DNA from: an uncultured Oscillospiraceae bacterium
Lineage (GTDB): Bacteria; Bacillota; Clostridia; Oscillospirales; Oscillospiraceae
DNA length: 34,135 nt
Direction: 5' to 3'
Assembly: GCA_944386885.1 (NCBI GenBank)
Contig: CALXCU010000086.1
Span: forward strand, 1 to 34,135
In this document: positions 22,270 to 31,078 of the stretch, in pieces
Layout of the letters: each line of letters starts with the position of its first letter
Position numbering within the stretch: the first letter of the stretch is position 1
The notes under the pieces: model-generated
Databases searched by the model: none
Told to the model about the DNA's origin: nothing
Seen by the model: the letters and a program-made list of their open reading frames with translations, nothing else
Position numbers and translations under genes: made by a program

Positions 22270-22899
22270 ATGTCCAATCTTCCCGCCTCTTCCCCGGTGG
22301 ACGGCCGGGACCCGGAGGTCTTTGCCCGGCTCTGGGCGCGCGTATCCCGGCCGGAGGCCACCCCTATTATACCCAATTCTGCTCCCGCCGGGACGGCGGG
22401 AGCTACCCCCGCGCTTCCGGCCGCCCGCCCGGAGGGCCGCTCTCCCGCCCATGCGGAACCCCAGGGGCGGGAACTGGAGGAGGTCCCCTGCCTGGGGCGC
22501 GCCTCCGCCGTCCACGTTGCTCAGCTCCAGGGGCAGATTGCGGAGGAACTGGAGACCACACGGTTTTATCAGGCCCTCTCCCACCGCGTTCCGGCCGCCC
22601 TGGCCCCCACCCTGGCCGCTCTGGCCGCCCAGGAGCTCCGCCATGCCAAGCGCCTGGGCGCCGCCTGCTTCCTCATCTCCGGGGTCCGCTACTGGCCTGA
22701 CCGCCGGACTGCTGTCCCTCGGGGCGCCTGGATGGCCCTGCTGCGCCAGGCTTTTGCCGCCGAGCAGCAGACGGCCGCCGCCTACTGTGCTTCCGCAGAG
22801 GAGACCCTGGATCCGGCGCTGGGAGCTCTCTACCGGGAGCTCGCCGGTGATGAGGCCCGCCATGCCGGGGTCTTGCTGGACCTATTTGAGCGGCTGTGA
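22270..22899 (+). CDS. Ferritin-like diiron protein
   Basis: A 209-aa protein. Residues 1-75 are Pro/Ala-rich and probably disordered. Residues about 80-209 form a four-helix ferritin-like bundle. The metal ligand pattern is complete: Glu in E-E-L-E-T-T-R-F-Y (about 92-95), ExxH as E-L-R-H (122-125), Glu in AAEQQTAAAY (165), and ExxH as E-A-R-H (195-198). Such proteins hold a diiron site and act in iron storage or in peroxide and oxygen detoxification. The actual role is unknown. ATG 22270 has AGGAGG eight bases upstream (GTG 22261 lies on that site). It diverges from the SUF operon, which suggests shared iron or redox control. Confidence 0.75.
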   Translation: MSNLPASSPVDGRDPEVFARLWARVSRPEATPIIPNSAPAGTAGATPALPAARPEGRSPAHAEPQGRELEEVPCLGRASAVHVAQLQGQIAEELETTRFYQALSHRVPAALAPTLAALAAQELRHAKRLGAACFLISGVRYWPDRRTAVPRGAWMALLRQAFAAEQQTAAAYCASAEETLDPALGALYRELAGDEARHAGVLLDLFERL

Positions 22900-22908
22900 C
22901 CCAAAATG

Positions 22909-22945
22909 GCGCGCCGCGGAAGAGGCTCTTCCGCGGCGCGCTTTT
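22909..22945 (+). terminator. Terminator after the ferritin-like gene
   Basis: The arms 22909-22924 and 22926-22941 are fully complementary (up to 16 bp on paper, about 14-15 bp after a minimal loop), followed by TTTT. Confidence 0.85.
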
Positions 22946-22955
22946 CAAAAACGGG

Positions 22956-22990
22956 CTGCGCCCGGCTCCCCTGAGCGGAGCCGGGCGCAG
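22956..22990 (-). terminator. Terminator after the subtilase gene
   Basis: A perfect 14-bp stem (22956-22969 with 22977-22990) and a 7-nt loop. On the minus strand it is followed by CCCGTTTTTG. It starts two bases past the subtilase stop. Confidence 0.8.
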
Positions 22991-22991
22991 G

Positions 22992-25529
22992 TCAGTCCGT
23001 GAGGGTCAGCCTCTGGATTGTGCTGGCAATCGAAGCGCCCGTATAGTACTTGTCTGCATAGAAGAGGCTGAAATTGAGGATATACTCTCCAGAGGCTACA
23101 GAGGCATACTGGTCCTCATCCAGGGAGCAGACCACCTCCTGGCTCTCCGGCGTCAGAGGGAGGGAGAGACATTCGATCCACTCGCCCCCTACATAGAGTC
23201 CGGCCCACAGAACCAGCTCCTCCTCCACTCCGGCGGGCACCTTCACATCCAGAGTGAAGAAGGCCTTCTCCGTCCGGGATACCCGGCTGGGGCCGGAGAA
23301 AATAGCTACCTGGAAGTCCCGGCTATCATACCCGGCCACCCGCACCGCGCAGGAGGCGGATACCCCGTTGGATGCCCGTGCAGTCACGGTGCAGTCCCCC
23401 GTTCCCTCCGCCGTGATCGTGCCGTTTTTTACACTGGCCACCGCCGGATTGCTGGTGCTCCAGGTAATGCGGGTGTCGGCGGCCTCATAGGGCAGGGCCA
23501 CGGCGGTAATGGTGGTGGACTCCCCCGGCTCCATCAGGAGGGAAGTGGAGGTGAGGGCCACCCGCTCCACTTCCACCTCTTCCGCCGGAGCGGCGGTGAC
23601 TGTGACCTCCAGGGGCTCCGGCAAGGTCACCCCGCTGGCGGAGGCCATGTGGAAATTCAGGTAGGCGGTGCCCGGCGCCTTAGCCAGGAGGGCCCCGCCA
23701 GGGGCTACCTCTACCACGCTGGAATCGGAGGAATAGAGCTGCGCTTCGGCGGTGACGTCCACGTCATAGGACCCGCCCTCCTGCACATAGTGAGCCCGCA
23801 GGTAGACGGAAGTCTCCTCCCCAACGGCCAGCTCCACAAAGGAATGGGACCAGCGGAAGCCGGTCAGCTCGGCCGCCTCCGGTTCTGCGGGCGGCTCCTG
23901 GCCGGGGGACGGTGTGGGCATGGGAGTGGGCGTCACCGTAGGAGCCGGAGAGCATGTGGGGGTGGGCTCAGGCACTTCTGCCGCGCTGCGCAGGTCTAAA
24001 ATCCCCGCGCCGCCGCCGCTCTGGGCCATGGGAGACGTGCAGGCGCACAGTGCTTCCTCCAGGCGTGCGGGGGAGAGGGCCTCCCGGCTCAGGAGCACGG
24101 CGGCGGCGGCGCTGACCAGGGGGGCGGCAAAGCTGGTGCCCGAATCGGTGCGCAGCCCACCGTCCGCCCTCAGCCCGGTTACGTCTACACCCGGGGCGGA
24201 CAGGTCCACACGGTCTCCGGTGTTGGAAAAGTCCGCCAGCCGTCCGTCCGGACCGGTGGCAGCCACCACAATGGCCGCTTCACACCGGGCGGGGGAAAAG
24301 AGGGCCGTATCCGCCCCGCTGTTTCCGGCGGCCGCCACCACTGCCATGCCCCCTTCCACCGCGCTGGCCACCACTTGGTCAAAAAAGGGGCTGGCCCCCA
24401 TGGTGAAGCTCAGGTTGGCCACATCCGCCCCCGCCTCCTGGGCAAAGGTGACTGCGGCGCAGAGAATGGACAAAGGCGCCTGGCCCAAGGTGCCGCTCTG
24501 GGCAAAAGCCCGGATGGGCAGGAGGGAGACGTTCTCCGGCGTATAGGCGGCCACCAGGGAGGAGACAAAGGTGCCGTGGCCGTTGGGGTCGCCCTCCACT
24601 CCGGCGTGGCCCTCCTGAAAGTCGAAGCCCTCCTCCAACCGGCCCGCGAAGAGCCCCAGGGCCGGGGAGATGCCGGTATCGATAACCGCCACCGTGACGG
24701 CCCGGTCTCCCGCCGCAGTCTGGGCAAAGGCCTCCAGGCCGGTGGCCTCATTTTCCCAGCCGCCGGTCACCCCGCCGGAGAGAGCGGCCTGGACGGCCGA
24801 ATCGGCCGTCACGGAAAAGCCCGCCTGCTCCAGTGTCTCCTGGGCCCCAGCGGCGGCGCTGGTGGTGGAAAAGGACAGGGCAAAGAGCCCGCCCCCCAGG
24901 TCCAGCACCTCCGCCCCGGTCTCTTCTAAGGCAGGGCGGTCCCCCGCCCGGGCCAGGACCAGCAGGCGGCGGGCCGCATAGGTGTTCTCCACCGTGACGG
25001 TCTCTGTCTCTTGATCCCATGCCACGGCGCAGTCCAGGGCCTCCGTGACGCCCCGGACGGGGAGATAGGTCCGCTCTTCATAGAAGCAGGGGGCCACATC
25101 CAGCTCCACCGGCGCTCCATCCACATAGATGGTGGTATCCCCTGCCTCCAGCTGGATGGACCGGCCGCCGGCCTGAATGGCGACGCGGTTGCCCCCCTGG
25201 TACGCGATCTCGCCCCCCAGGGTCTCCACAATGGCCCGGGCGGGCAGGAGCGTGCGCTCATTCACCGCCATGGGGGCGGTGGCCCGGCCCGGATCAATGG
25301 CCACCGTCCCGGTCTCCCCCAGGGTGGTGGTGACCGCCATTTCCGTCTCTCCCAGCGTGAACGAGAGGGCGGCCGTCTCGTCCCCGGTGTCCTGGATCCA
25401 GGCGCTCAAAGTCTCATAGGCCCGGACGTCTGCCCCGACATTCTGGGCCCCGGCGGCAGGGGCGGGGAACAGGCCCGCCAGCAGGGCCAGGCTCAGCGGC
25501 AGGGCGGGAAACAGGCGGTTGAATTTCAT
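22992..25529 (-). CDS. Secreted subtilisin-family protease with accessory domains
   Basis: An 845-aa exported S8 serine protease. Order: signal peptide 1-28, a copper amine oxidase N-terminal-like domain (about 60-185, NERTLLPARAIVETLGG and RTYLPVRGVTEAL), an S8 catalytic domain (about 260-510), a Pro/Thr linker (about 525-560), and Ig-like repeats including a Big_2 domain (ITWSTSNPAVASVKNGTI). The full triad is present: D284 (AVIDTGI), H318 (NGHGTF), S466 (GTSFAAP), with oxyanion N403 (AAGNSG). A region between the two N-terminal domains may act as a propeptide. ATG 25529 follows AAAGGAGG. Probably a cell-envelope or extracellular protein-degrading enzyme. No wall anchor is visible. Confidence 0.92.
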   Translation of the reverse strand: MKFNRLFPALPLSLALLAGLFPAPAAGAQNVGADVRAYETLSAWIQDTGDETAALSFTLGETEMAVTTTLGETGTVAIDPGRATAPMAVNERTLLPARAIVETLGGEIAYQGGNRVAIQAGGRSIQLEAGDTTIYVDGAPVELDVAPCFYEERTYLPVRGVTEALDCAVAWDQETETVTVENTYAARRLLVLARAGDRPALEETGAEVLDLGGGLFALSFSTTSAAAGAQETLEQAGFSVTADSAVQAALSGGVTGGWENEATGLEAFAQTAAGDRAVTVAVIDTGISPALGLFAGRLEEGFDFQEGHAGVEGDPNGHGTFVSSLVAAYTPENVSLLPIRAFAQSGTLGQAPLSILCAAVTFAQEAGADVANLSFTMGASPFFDQVVASAVEGGMAVVAAAGNSGADTALFSPARCEAAIVVAATGPDGRLADFSNTGDRVDLSAPGVDVTGLRADGGLRTDSGTSFAAPLVSAAAAVLLSREALSPARLEEALCACTSPMAQSGGGAGILDLRSAAEVPEPTPTCSPAPTVTPTPMPTPSPGQEPPAEPEAAELTGFRWSHSFVELAVGEETSVYLRAHYVQEGGSYDVDVTAEAQLYSSDSSVVEVAPGGALLAKAPGTAYLNFHMASASGVTLPEPLEVTVTAAPAEEVEVERVALTSTSLLMEPGESTTITAVALPYEAADTRITWSTSNPAVASVKNGTITAEGTGDCTVTARASNGVSASCAVRVAGYDSRDFQVAIFSGPSRVSRTEKAFFTLDVKVPAGVEEELVLWAGLYVGGEWIECLSLPLTPESQEVVCSLDEDQYASVASGEYILNFSLFYADKYYTGASIASTIQRLTLTD

Positions 25530-25545
25530 GCTAAGACCTCCTTTT

Positions 25546-25620
25546 TCACTCAGACGATTTCCCGCGCATTGAAACCCGGTACGCGGACCGGCCCGTTGGT
25601 GGTTCCCAGCTCCAGTCCAT
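25546..25620 (-). CDS. Possible 24-aa leader ORF before the subtilase
   Basis: An ATG at 25620 lies ten bases after a strong AAGGAGG (25637-25631) and opens 24 codons (MDWSWEPPTGRSA...) that stop just before the subtilase ribosome binding site. A good ribosome binding site with no other gene to serve is unusual. It may be a regulatory leader peptide, a small product, or the remnant of a degraded gene. An alternative ATG at 25627 opens a 25-codon frame but with only 3 nt of spacing. Confidence 0.3.
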   Translation of the reverse strand: MDWSWEPPTGRSAYRVSMRGKSSE

Positions 25621-25716
25621 GGCCCATTCACCTCCTTAAGATGATTTTATTTTATCGTAAATCTACCCTTATAGGAGTCAGCAAGATTTCTGATTTTAAA
25701 AAGCTCAGAACAGAAG

Positions 25717-25736
25717 TTATCTTATATATAAGATAA
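25717..25736. repeat. Perfect 20-bp AT-rich palindrome
   Basis: TTATCTTATA followed directly by its reverse complement. It abuts the terminator of the TIR operon and precedes the subtilase promoter region. It may be an operator or part of the terminator tail. The rest of the gap (25637-25716) is AT-rich and probably holds the subtilase promoter, which I could not place with confidence. Confidence 0.6.
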
Positions 25737-25761
25737 GCGCCCTGGCAGAAGCCAGAGCGCT
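25736..25761 (-). terminator. Terminator of the TIR operon
   Basis: AGCGCTCTGGC pairs with GCCAGGGCGCT (11 bp with one G-U) around a TTCT loop, 25 nt past the last gene of the operon. The minus-strand tail is TATCTTATATA rather than a pure T run. The plus-strand side has TTTTC. Confidence 0.7.
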
Positions 25762-25786
25762 TTTCAGCGGTCTCCATGCAAACCCC

Positions 25787-28675
25787 TCACTCCGCCGGGC
25801 CGGGCGCCAGAAAATCCGGTGTGCTGCGGACGCTCTCCCGGTCATAGTCCCGGGGATCGGGGAGGTTCTTTTGGGGGTTGTGGTCGTGGACCATCCGGCT
25901 CACCCGCTCCCAGTTCTCGCTCAGCATTTCCCAGGAGCACAAGTAGGGGTGGAGCCGGGCCAGTTCCAGTTGCTGCCGGGGGTTGCCCAGGTCCAGGTAG
26001 GCCGCGAGCTGGGCCAGGCCGGCCTGCCGCCAGCCCCGGGTGTACATAAAGTAATTCCAGCGCATATGCTCGGCCTGGGCCGCCCGCTCCAATCGCTCCT
26101 TCCCCAGCGCCGGGTCCTCCAGCCAGGCCCGGTAGCGCCGGCCCAGCTCTTCCTCCGCCTGAGCGCTACCGTAGAAATGCCAGTCGGTCAAATAGACCCC
26201 CGCGGCAAAGGCCCGGTAGATGAGGTGCAGGGCAGCCAGGCGGGAGCTATCCCGGTTGTACTGGCTGCCATAGTAGTCATGGAGCGCGGCCTGGGTGGGG
26301 GCCTCCCCGGCACTGACGCCGTAGTAGGAGGCGTGGATGGCAATGGCCCGCTTTTCCAGCAGGTCCCCCTCCAGGGCGGCATAGGAATACAGCCGCCGCT
26401 CCGCGCCGAAGAACGAAAGGGCGTAATTGGCATACCACTGGTATCCAAAGGGCTGGGAGGCTCCCACCGAGAGGGTGCGGGCAATGCGGGCCGTCCGCCC
26501 CTCCCGGCAGCGCACCGCAATGACGGGCAGCCGCCGGAAAGCCGGGTCTCGGGCAAGCAACCCCCGGCGCAGCGCCATTCCCAGCTCCAGGTTCTTCCGG
26601 TCGTCCTCCTGGGCCGCCACGAAGTAATTTCCTCGGGCCAGGGCGGCCTCCACGGCTTCTTCTGTCTCTCCGGCGGCCTCCGGGCACAGAGGCAGCGCCT
26701 CCAGATCCGCCTCCAAGAATTGGGGTTGGATCTGCGACGTTCCGGAGCGGTCATAGAGGCCGGGACAGAGCTGGCGGAACCGCTTTTCCAGCCCGGCGGC
26801 GTCCGGCGCCAGAACGGCGATGTGCAGCGGATACTCCTCCAGATAGGCGGCGGCAATGGCCTCCCGGACCACCCAGAGGGCGCAGGGCGAGCCGCCCAAA
26901 AGGACCAGCTGCAGGTGCTTCTCCTCCGGGTTCTGAAGGCTGGGGACAAAGAGGGGCGTGGTGGAGAGCAGCTCCTGGGCCGCGGCCTGATCGGGGTCCA
27001 CAAGGCGCACCGGGACGTCATAGCCCTCCGTGCCGCTCAGGCAGGCATCCAGCAATGCGGCGGCCGGGTCCTGCCGGGCGCGCACATACAGGCGCAGCCG
27101 CCCGGCCAGGGTCCGCCGGTCCTCCGTTCGGTCCAGCAGGGGCAGGAGCCGCTCCAGGAGGGAGAGGGTCCCCTCCAGGTTGTCCTCCTCCCGCTCCCCT
27201 AGGAAAGCCAGCAGAAGGGGGGCGCCGTCCGAACGGGAGGACCACTCTGGCCAGACCTCCTCCAGCGCATCCGCCGCCGGCGCGCTGGAACAGACTAGGG
27301 CCGTCCCCTTTTGGGCCAGCTCCCGCTCCAGGCCGTCAAAGGTCCCCTCCCCCTGGCAGAGGACGACCCGCCAGCCCCCGCCCGGGAGGGACCGGGCTAA
27401 CATTTGGTTCCGGGGGGCGTCTCCGTCCAGCAGGCACAGGCCGGGCGCCCCGGCGGGCTCCCCCCGCCCCTCTTCCCCGGTATCCAAGGGCCGCTTCAGC
27501 TTGCGCAGGGCCTGGGCATGACCGCTCTTGGCAGCCCGCTCCAGCCACTTCTCCGCATCTTCCGGCTGTTCCTGTCCCAGGATGAGACTAAGTTGGTACT
27601 GGCACTCCGGGTCCCCGCTCTGGGGCTCCTCCGGGCGGGCCCCTTTGCGGAAATAAGCGTCCGCCTTTGAAAGATCGCCCGCCTCCTTGGCTCTCTGTCC
27701 CAGCAGGCGGCAGGCGGCAGGATGGCCCGCCTGGGCGGCAGCCTCATACTGCCCCTGCGCCTCTTCCGGGTCAGAGGCACATCCCACGCCATACTGAAGG
27801 CATTGGGCCAGTTCATAGCAGGCGGGGCCAAACCCCGCTCCGGCGGCCCGCTGGAAGCAGGCAAAGGCCTCCTCCGGCTGGCAGAGGCAGCCGTCTCCCT
27901 GCTTCAAAACGCTCCCCCGCTCATAGAGCAGCCGGGCCTGGTCCTCGCTGAGGCTCTTTTTGACTGGCAGTCCCTCCACCGCCCTGCGCAGATACTCTGC
28001 CGCCTCCTCCCGGCGGCCCTCTCGGCGCAGCAGGCCGATATACCGCAGTTGGTCCGGCGGCGTCCGCTTCTGGAACGCTTTTTCCTCCATGGGCGCAGGT
28101 TCATCCTCGTTCCACAGGCTGCGCAGCAGGTCCAGCGTCATCAGGCTGCCCACCCCCGCCGTCAGCACACATTTCGCGAGCGCTTTTGCCGGGTCTTCCT
28201 CCGCGCAGCGCGCAAGGCGGCTTTGCAGCTCTTGCTTCTCCTTCACAGACGGCCCGTCGCTCTCTTTGTAGAATTGAATCTTGTAGAAGAGCCCCTGCAA
28301 AAAACGGCCCAGAATCTGGGCGGTCTCCGCCGCAGGGAGCGCGGGCCGCCCGTCCCGGTAGAGGACGTCCCGACAGCGGGCCTGCGTCTGGCTGAAAAAA
28401 GAGTCTCCCTCTTTTTTCAGTTCCTGGACAAGCTGCCTCCCCACCGCCTTGTTTCGCTCATCCCCGTTGAGGAACCAGGAGAGCTGGGCCGAGTAGCTGC
28501 CCTTCAACTGTTCCTGAAGGGATTTCGCCCACACCTGCGGAAAAAAGAGGGCCATATAGTCCTCGTTGGTATATCTCCGCCCATCCGCCCGCCGCGTGCC
28601 GGCGAGCTGCTCAAACAGGCCGCGCAGGGTCCCCTCTTTCTTTGTCCTCTTGGGCTCAGTCTCGCGTGCCGCCAT
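25787..28675 (-). CDS. Sel1-repeat / Rossmann-like / RyR-like protein of the TIR operon
   Basis: A 962-aa protein, last gene of the TIR operon. Order: a helical N-terminal domain (1-200), Sel1-like TPR repeats (about 205-395, for example EEAFACFQRAAGAGFGPACYELAQ), an alpha/beta segment (about 410-560), a Rossmann-like domain (about 585-765) with HLQLVLLGGSPCALWVVREAI resembling a dinucleotide-binding loop, and a C-terminal helical region (about 770-960). The last part has E-H-M-R-W-N-Y-F and LHPYLCSWEMLSENWE spacing like bacterial RyR domains, thought to bind nucleotide-type ligands. The architecture suggests a sensor or scaffold for a nucleotide signal. This is inferred. ATG 28675 has GGAGGAG upstream, 40 nt after the previous stop. 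Confidence 0.65.
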   Translation of the reverse strand: MAARETEPKRTKKEGTLRGLFEQLAGTRRADGRRYTNEDYMALFFPQVWAKSLQEQLKGSYSAQLSWFLNGDERNKAVGRQLVQELKKEGDSFFSQTQARCRDVLYRDGRPALPAAETAQILGRFLQGLFYKIQFYKESDGPSVKEKQELQSRLARCAEEDPAKALAKCVLTAGVGSLMTLDLLRSLWNEDEPAPMEEKAFQKRTPPDQLRYIGLLRREGRREEAAEYLRRAVEGLPVKKSLSEDQARLLYERGSVLKQGDGCLCQPEEAFACFQRAAGAGFGPACYELAQCLQYGVGCASDPEEAQGQYEAAAQAGHPAACRLLGQRAKEAGDLSKADAYFRKGARPEEPQSGDPECQYQLSLILGQEQPEDAEKWLERAAKSGHAQALRKLKRPLDTGEEGRGEPAGAPGLCLLDGDAPRNQMLARSLPGGGWRVVLCQGEGTFDGLERELAQKGTALVCSSAPAADALEEVWPEWSSRSDGAPLLLAFLGEREEDNLEGTLSLLERLLPLLDRTEDRRTLAGRLRLYVRARQDPAAALLDACLSGTEGYDVPVRLVDPDQAAAQELLSTTPLFVPSLQNPEEKHLQLVLLGGSPCALWVVREAIAAAYLEEYPLHIAVLAPDAAGLEKRFRQLCPGLYDRSGTSQIQPQFLEADLEALPLCPEAAGETEEAVEAALARGNYFVAAQEDDRKNLELGMALRRGLLARDPAFRRLPVIAVRCREGRTARIARTLSVGASQPFGYQWYANYALSFFGAERRLYSYAALEGDLLEKRAIAIHASYYGVSAGEAPTQAALHDYYGSQYNRDSSRLAALHLIYRAFAAGVYLTDWHFYGSAQAEEELGRRYRAWLEDPALGKERLERAAQAEHMRWNYFMYTRGWRQAGLAQLAAYLDLGNPRQQLELARLHPYLCSWEMLSENWERVSRMVHDHNPQKNLPDPRDYDRESVRSTPDFLAPGPAE

Positions 28676-28715
28676 GGCCTCTCCTCCTTCTTTTCATTGC
28701 CTTTCCGGCGAATGC

Positions 28716-31073
28716 TCACTTGACCAAAAAACTCAGGAACGCCCGGTCATCAAAGGACACACACCCCGGATTGAGGCGCTTGGTCCCGATGAGCAGGCCG
28801 GTACACTCCGGGTCGATGCGCAGAGCCCGAGCCAAGTAGTCCTCACACTCCTGGAGGGAATCAAAGAGCTCCGGATACCCGTCGCTGGCCAGGATCACAT
28901 GGTCCCCCGGCGAGAGGGTATAGAGCACGACATGGCTGGGGTCGATGGCTCCGCCGTCCAGCACGTCGTAGCCAAAGGGGCCGCTGTAGTTGGCAAAGAG
29001 GGCCTGATCCTTCAGATAGGGCAGAATCTGCATGCGCCCCACATCCTCCGGCCCGGTGGGGAGCCCCTTCAGCCGGCACAGCTCGATATAAAAAGCCCGC
29101 AGGCTGCTCAAGAGCCAGTCCACCCGCTTGGAGTGGTCGTAATTGGTCCCATTGATGCGCAGCTTGCAGTCTCCAAAAGACCACACCTCACGCCGGGCGG
29201 ACGAGGCCACCAGGATGCTGGCCTGGAGGCGCTCCTCCGGGGGCAGCTCTTCCAGGGAAGTCCCCGCCTGGGCGTAGGCGTCTGCAATCTGCTTGTTAAA
29301 GAAGGTGACAGCCTCTTCGGCGGTGCTCTCCAGGGGGAGCTGCTCCAGGGCCCGGCACAGGAGCCGGGCCACAAACACGTCCCCCGGCAGGCCGTCCCAC
29401 AGCCGCGTCCCCTTAGGGGTGGCCCCGTCAATGACGGCCATAAAATGCTTGCCCTGAAACACAGCGTCACCACAGGGGCTGTCCCCGCCCGCCTTGCCCT
29501 GGACAAACGCCTCTTCCAGACGCGCCTCCATGCTCTGCCGGTCAAAGACCGTCTGCCCCACGGCCTCCAGATAGGCGCCGATGGCAAAGGCCGCCTGGGA
29601 GAGATACCGGGGATAGGAGCTGAGCAGCTCGTCCCGGAGCCTCCGCACCGGCAGGACCCGCTTTCCGGCCACTTCGAGGATGCTGTCCTTGCCCTGGAGC
29701 GGGAGGATCGCCTCCATCCGCGCCTTCTCTTCCCCCTTCAGCTCCACCGAGCAGGCCAGTCCGACCTCCAGATTGGCTTCGTTGACGAAAAGCTGGTAAA
29801 AGCGCAGGGTGTCCATGGCCACCAGCGCTTCCTCTCGCTCGATGCCCAGCTCCTCCTCCAGGCCCCGGGCTACCGCCTCGGTGAGAAGCACCGTGTTGGA
29901 GAATGCCTCATAGTCGGTGGCGGACACCCCCTCGATGACCGATACCGAGTGGAGCACCTGGCCGTAGGTCTCAGAGGCGTTGACCGAGCGGTCACACAAG
30001 AGGACGCTCCGCTCCCGCTCCTTGGCGTTGGAGAGAAGCAGCAGATTGATGCCCAGCGAGGTAAAGAAGATGCGGTCGGCGCCCAGATGGGCATAGGAAA
30101 GATTCCTGAAATGGGGATGCCCCTCCCGGTAGAGCTCCTTACACACCTCTTTCATCACCCGGTGGGTGAAGTAGTCGGTGGTAAAGAGCTCCAGCTCCAG
30201 GCAGGCCCGCTCCCCCTGGTCCTCGGTCCGGACAAAGGGCGCGATGCTGTAGATTCCAAATTTTTTGTTGTTGTAATAGGTGCCGTTCTCCTGGCTCAAA
30301 AACTGCCGGAAGACTTTGCGGCGGCTCTCCTCGATGCGCTGGACCAGGTCGGGGACGCCGGGAATCTGGGCGCAGTACGGCTCCAGCGCCGCGCCGAACA
30401 CCGTATTCTCCTCCTGGAAATGCTCGGCGGCCCACTCCCTCCGGTCCTCGGGCACCTCTTCCGCGGGGGGCGCAAGGAAGAAGTACGCCCCCTTCCGGAG
30501 GGAGACCCGCATGGTCTGGCCATAGAGAAAGTAGGGGTCCCCAGCGGCAATGGGGGTGATGGCCAGCTCGCGCAGGGGAATGCGCCTGTGCTGGGGGATG
30601 CCGGGTCCGGGCCCGGCCGTGGGGAGGATATTCCGGGCGCACAGCTCCTGCCGCATGACCTCCAGCGCCTCGGGCGGCAGGTGGTAGGCAGGGATGATCT
30701 GCGTGTTTTGCAGGACAAACTCAAATCCGTTCCTCAGGGGAGCATGGTCGATTTGCAGCGGCAGGAGCGCCTTTTGCCGGGACACAGAGAAATTGACCTC
30801 CAGAGAGACCCAGGGAGACTCCATAGCGGCTTTGGAAAGCAGGAACACCACCGCCTGGGCCGGCTCCAGATAGCCCTGGCGGACGCGGGCCTCATCCTGC
30901 TGCGGGATCTGATCCCAATTCAGCTCTCGGGCGATTTCCCGGGAAAAATCCCGGCCGCCCCGGATCTCAAAGGGCGCCAGCCAGACACCGTAGCCCTGAT
31001 CCTTGAGGTAATGGTAGGTCTGAAGGGCGTATTCCTCATCCGGGGATGCATAACTAATGAAAATCTGTGCCAT
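28716..31073 (-). CDS. TIR / Nudix-like / PP2C-like fusion protein
   Basis: A 785-aa three-part protein. Residues 1-145 form a TIR domain (IFISYAS at the start, E92 in PWVSLEV at the place of the NADase glutamate). Residues about 160-450 include R403-G-L-E-E-E-L-G-I, which matches the REUxEExGU core of the Nudix box except Gly for the first Glu, and without the upstream Gly and Glu, so this domain may bind rather than hydrolyse. Residues about 525-785 look like a PP2C phosphatase (FMAVIDGAT, VILASDGYPEL, FDDRAFLSF) with its Asp residues in place. TIR enzymes use NAD, Nudix proteins handle ADP-ribose-type compounds, and PP2C removes phosphates from Ser/Thr. ATG 31073 is set by AAGGAG about eight bases upstream. 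Upstream GTG/ATG options add 2-3 residues. Confidence 0.72.
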   Translation of the reverse strand: MAQIFISYASPDEEYALQTYHYLKDQGYGVWLAPFEIRGGRDFSREIARELNWDQIPQQDEARVRQGYLEPAQAVVFLLSKAAMESPWVSLEVNFSVSRQKALLPLQIDHAPLRNGFEFVLQNTQIIPAYHLPPEALEVMRQELCARNILPTAGPGPGIPQHRRIPLRELAITPIAAGDPYFLYGQTMRVSLRKGAYFFLAPPAEEVPEDRREWAAEHFQEENTVFGAALEPYCAQIPGVPDLVQRIEESRRKVFRQFLSQENGTYYNNKKFGIYSIAPFVRTEDQGERACLELELFTTDYFTHRVMKEVCKELYREGHPHFRNLSYAHLGADRIFFTSLGINLLLLSNAKERERSVLLCDRSVNASETYGQVLHSVSVIEGVSATDYEAFSNTVLLTEAVARGLEEELGIEREEALVAMDTLRFYQLFVNEANLEVGLACSVELKGEEKARMEAILPLQGKDSILEVAGKRVLPVRRLRDELLSSYPRYLSQAAFAIGAYLEAVGQTVFDRQSMEARLEEAFVQGKAGGDSPCGDAVFQGKHFMAVIDGATPKGTRLWDGLPGDVFVARLLCRALEQLPLESTAEEAVTFFNKQIADAYAQAGTSLEELPPEERLQASILVASSARREVWSFGDCKLRINGTNYDHSKRVDWLLSSLRAFYIELCRLKGLPTGPEDVGRMQILPYLKDQALFANYSGPFGYDVLDGGAIDPSHVVLYTLSPGDHVILASDGYPELFDSLQECEDYLARALRIDPECTGLLIGTKRLNPGCVSFDDRAFLSFLVK

Positions 31074-31078
31074 GCCCA

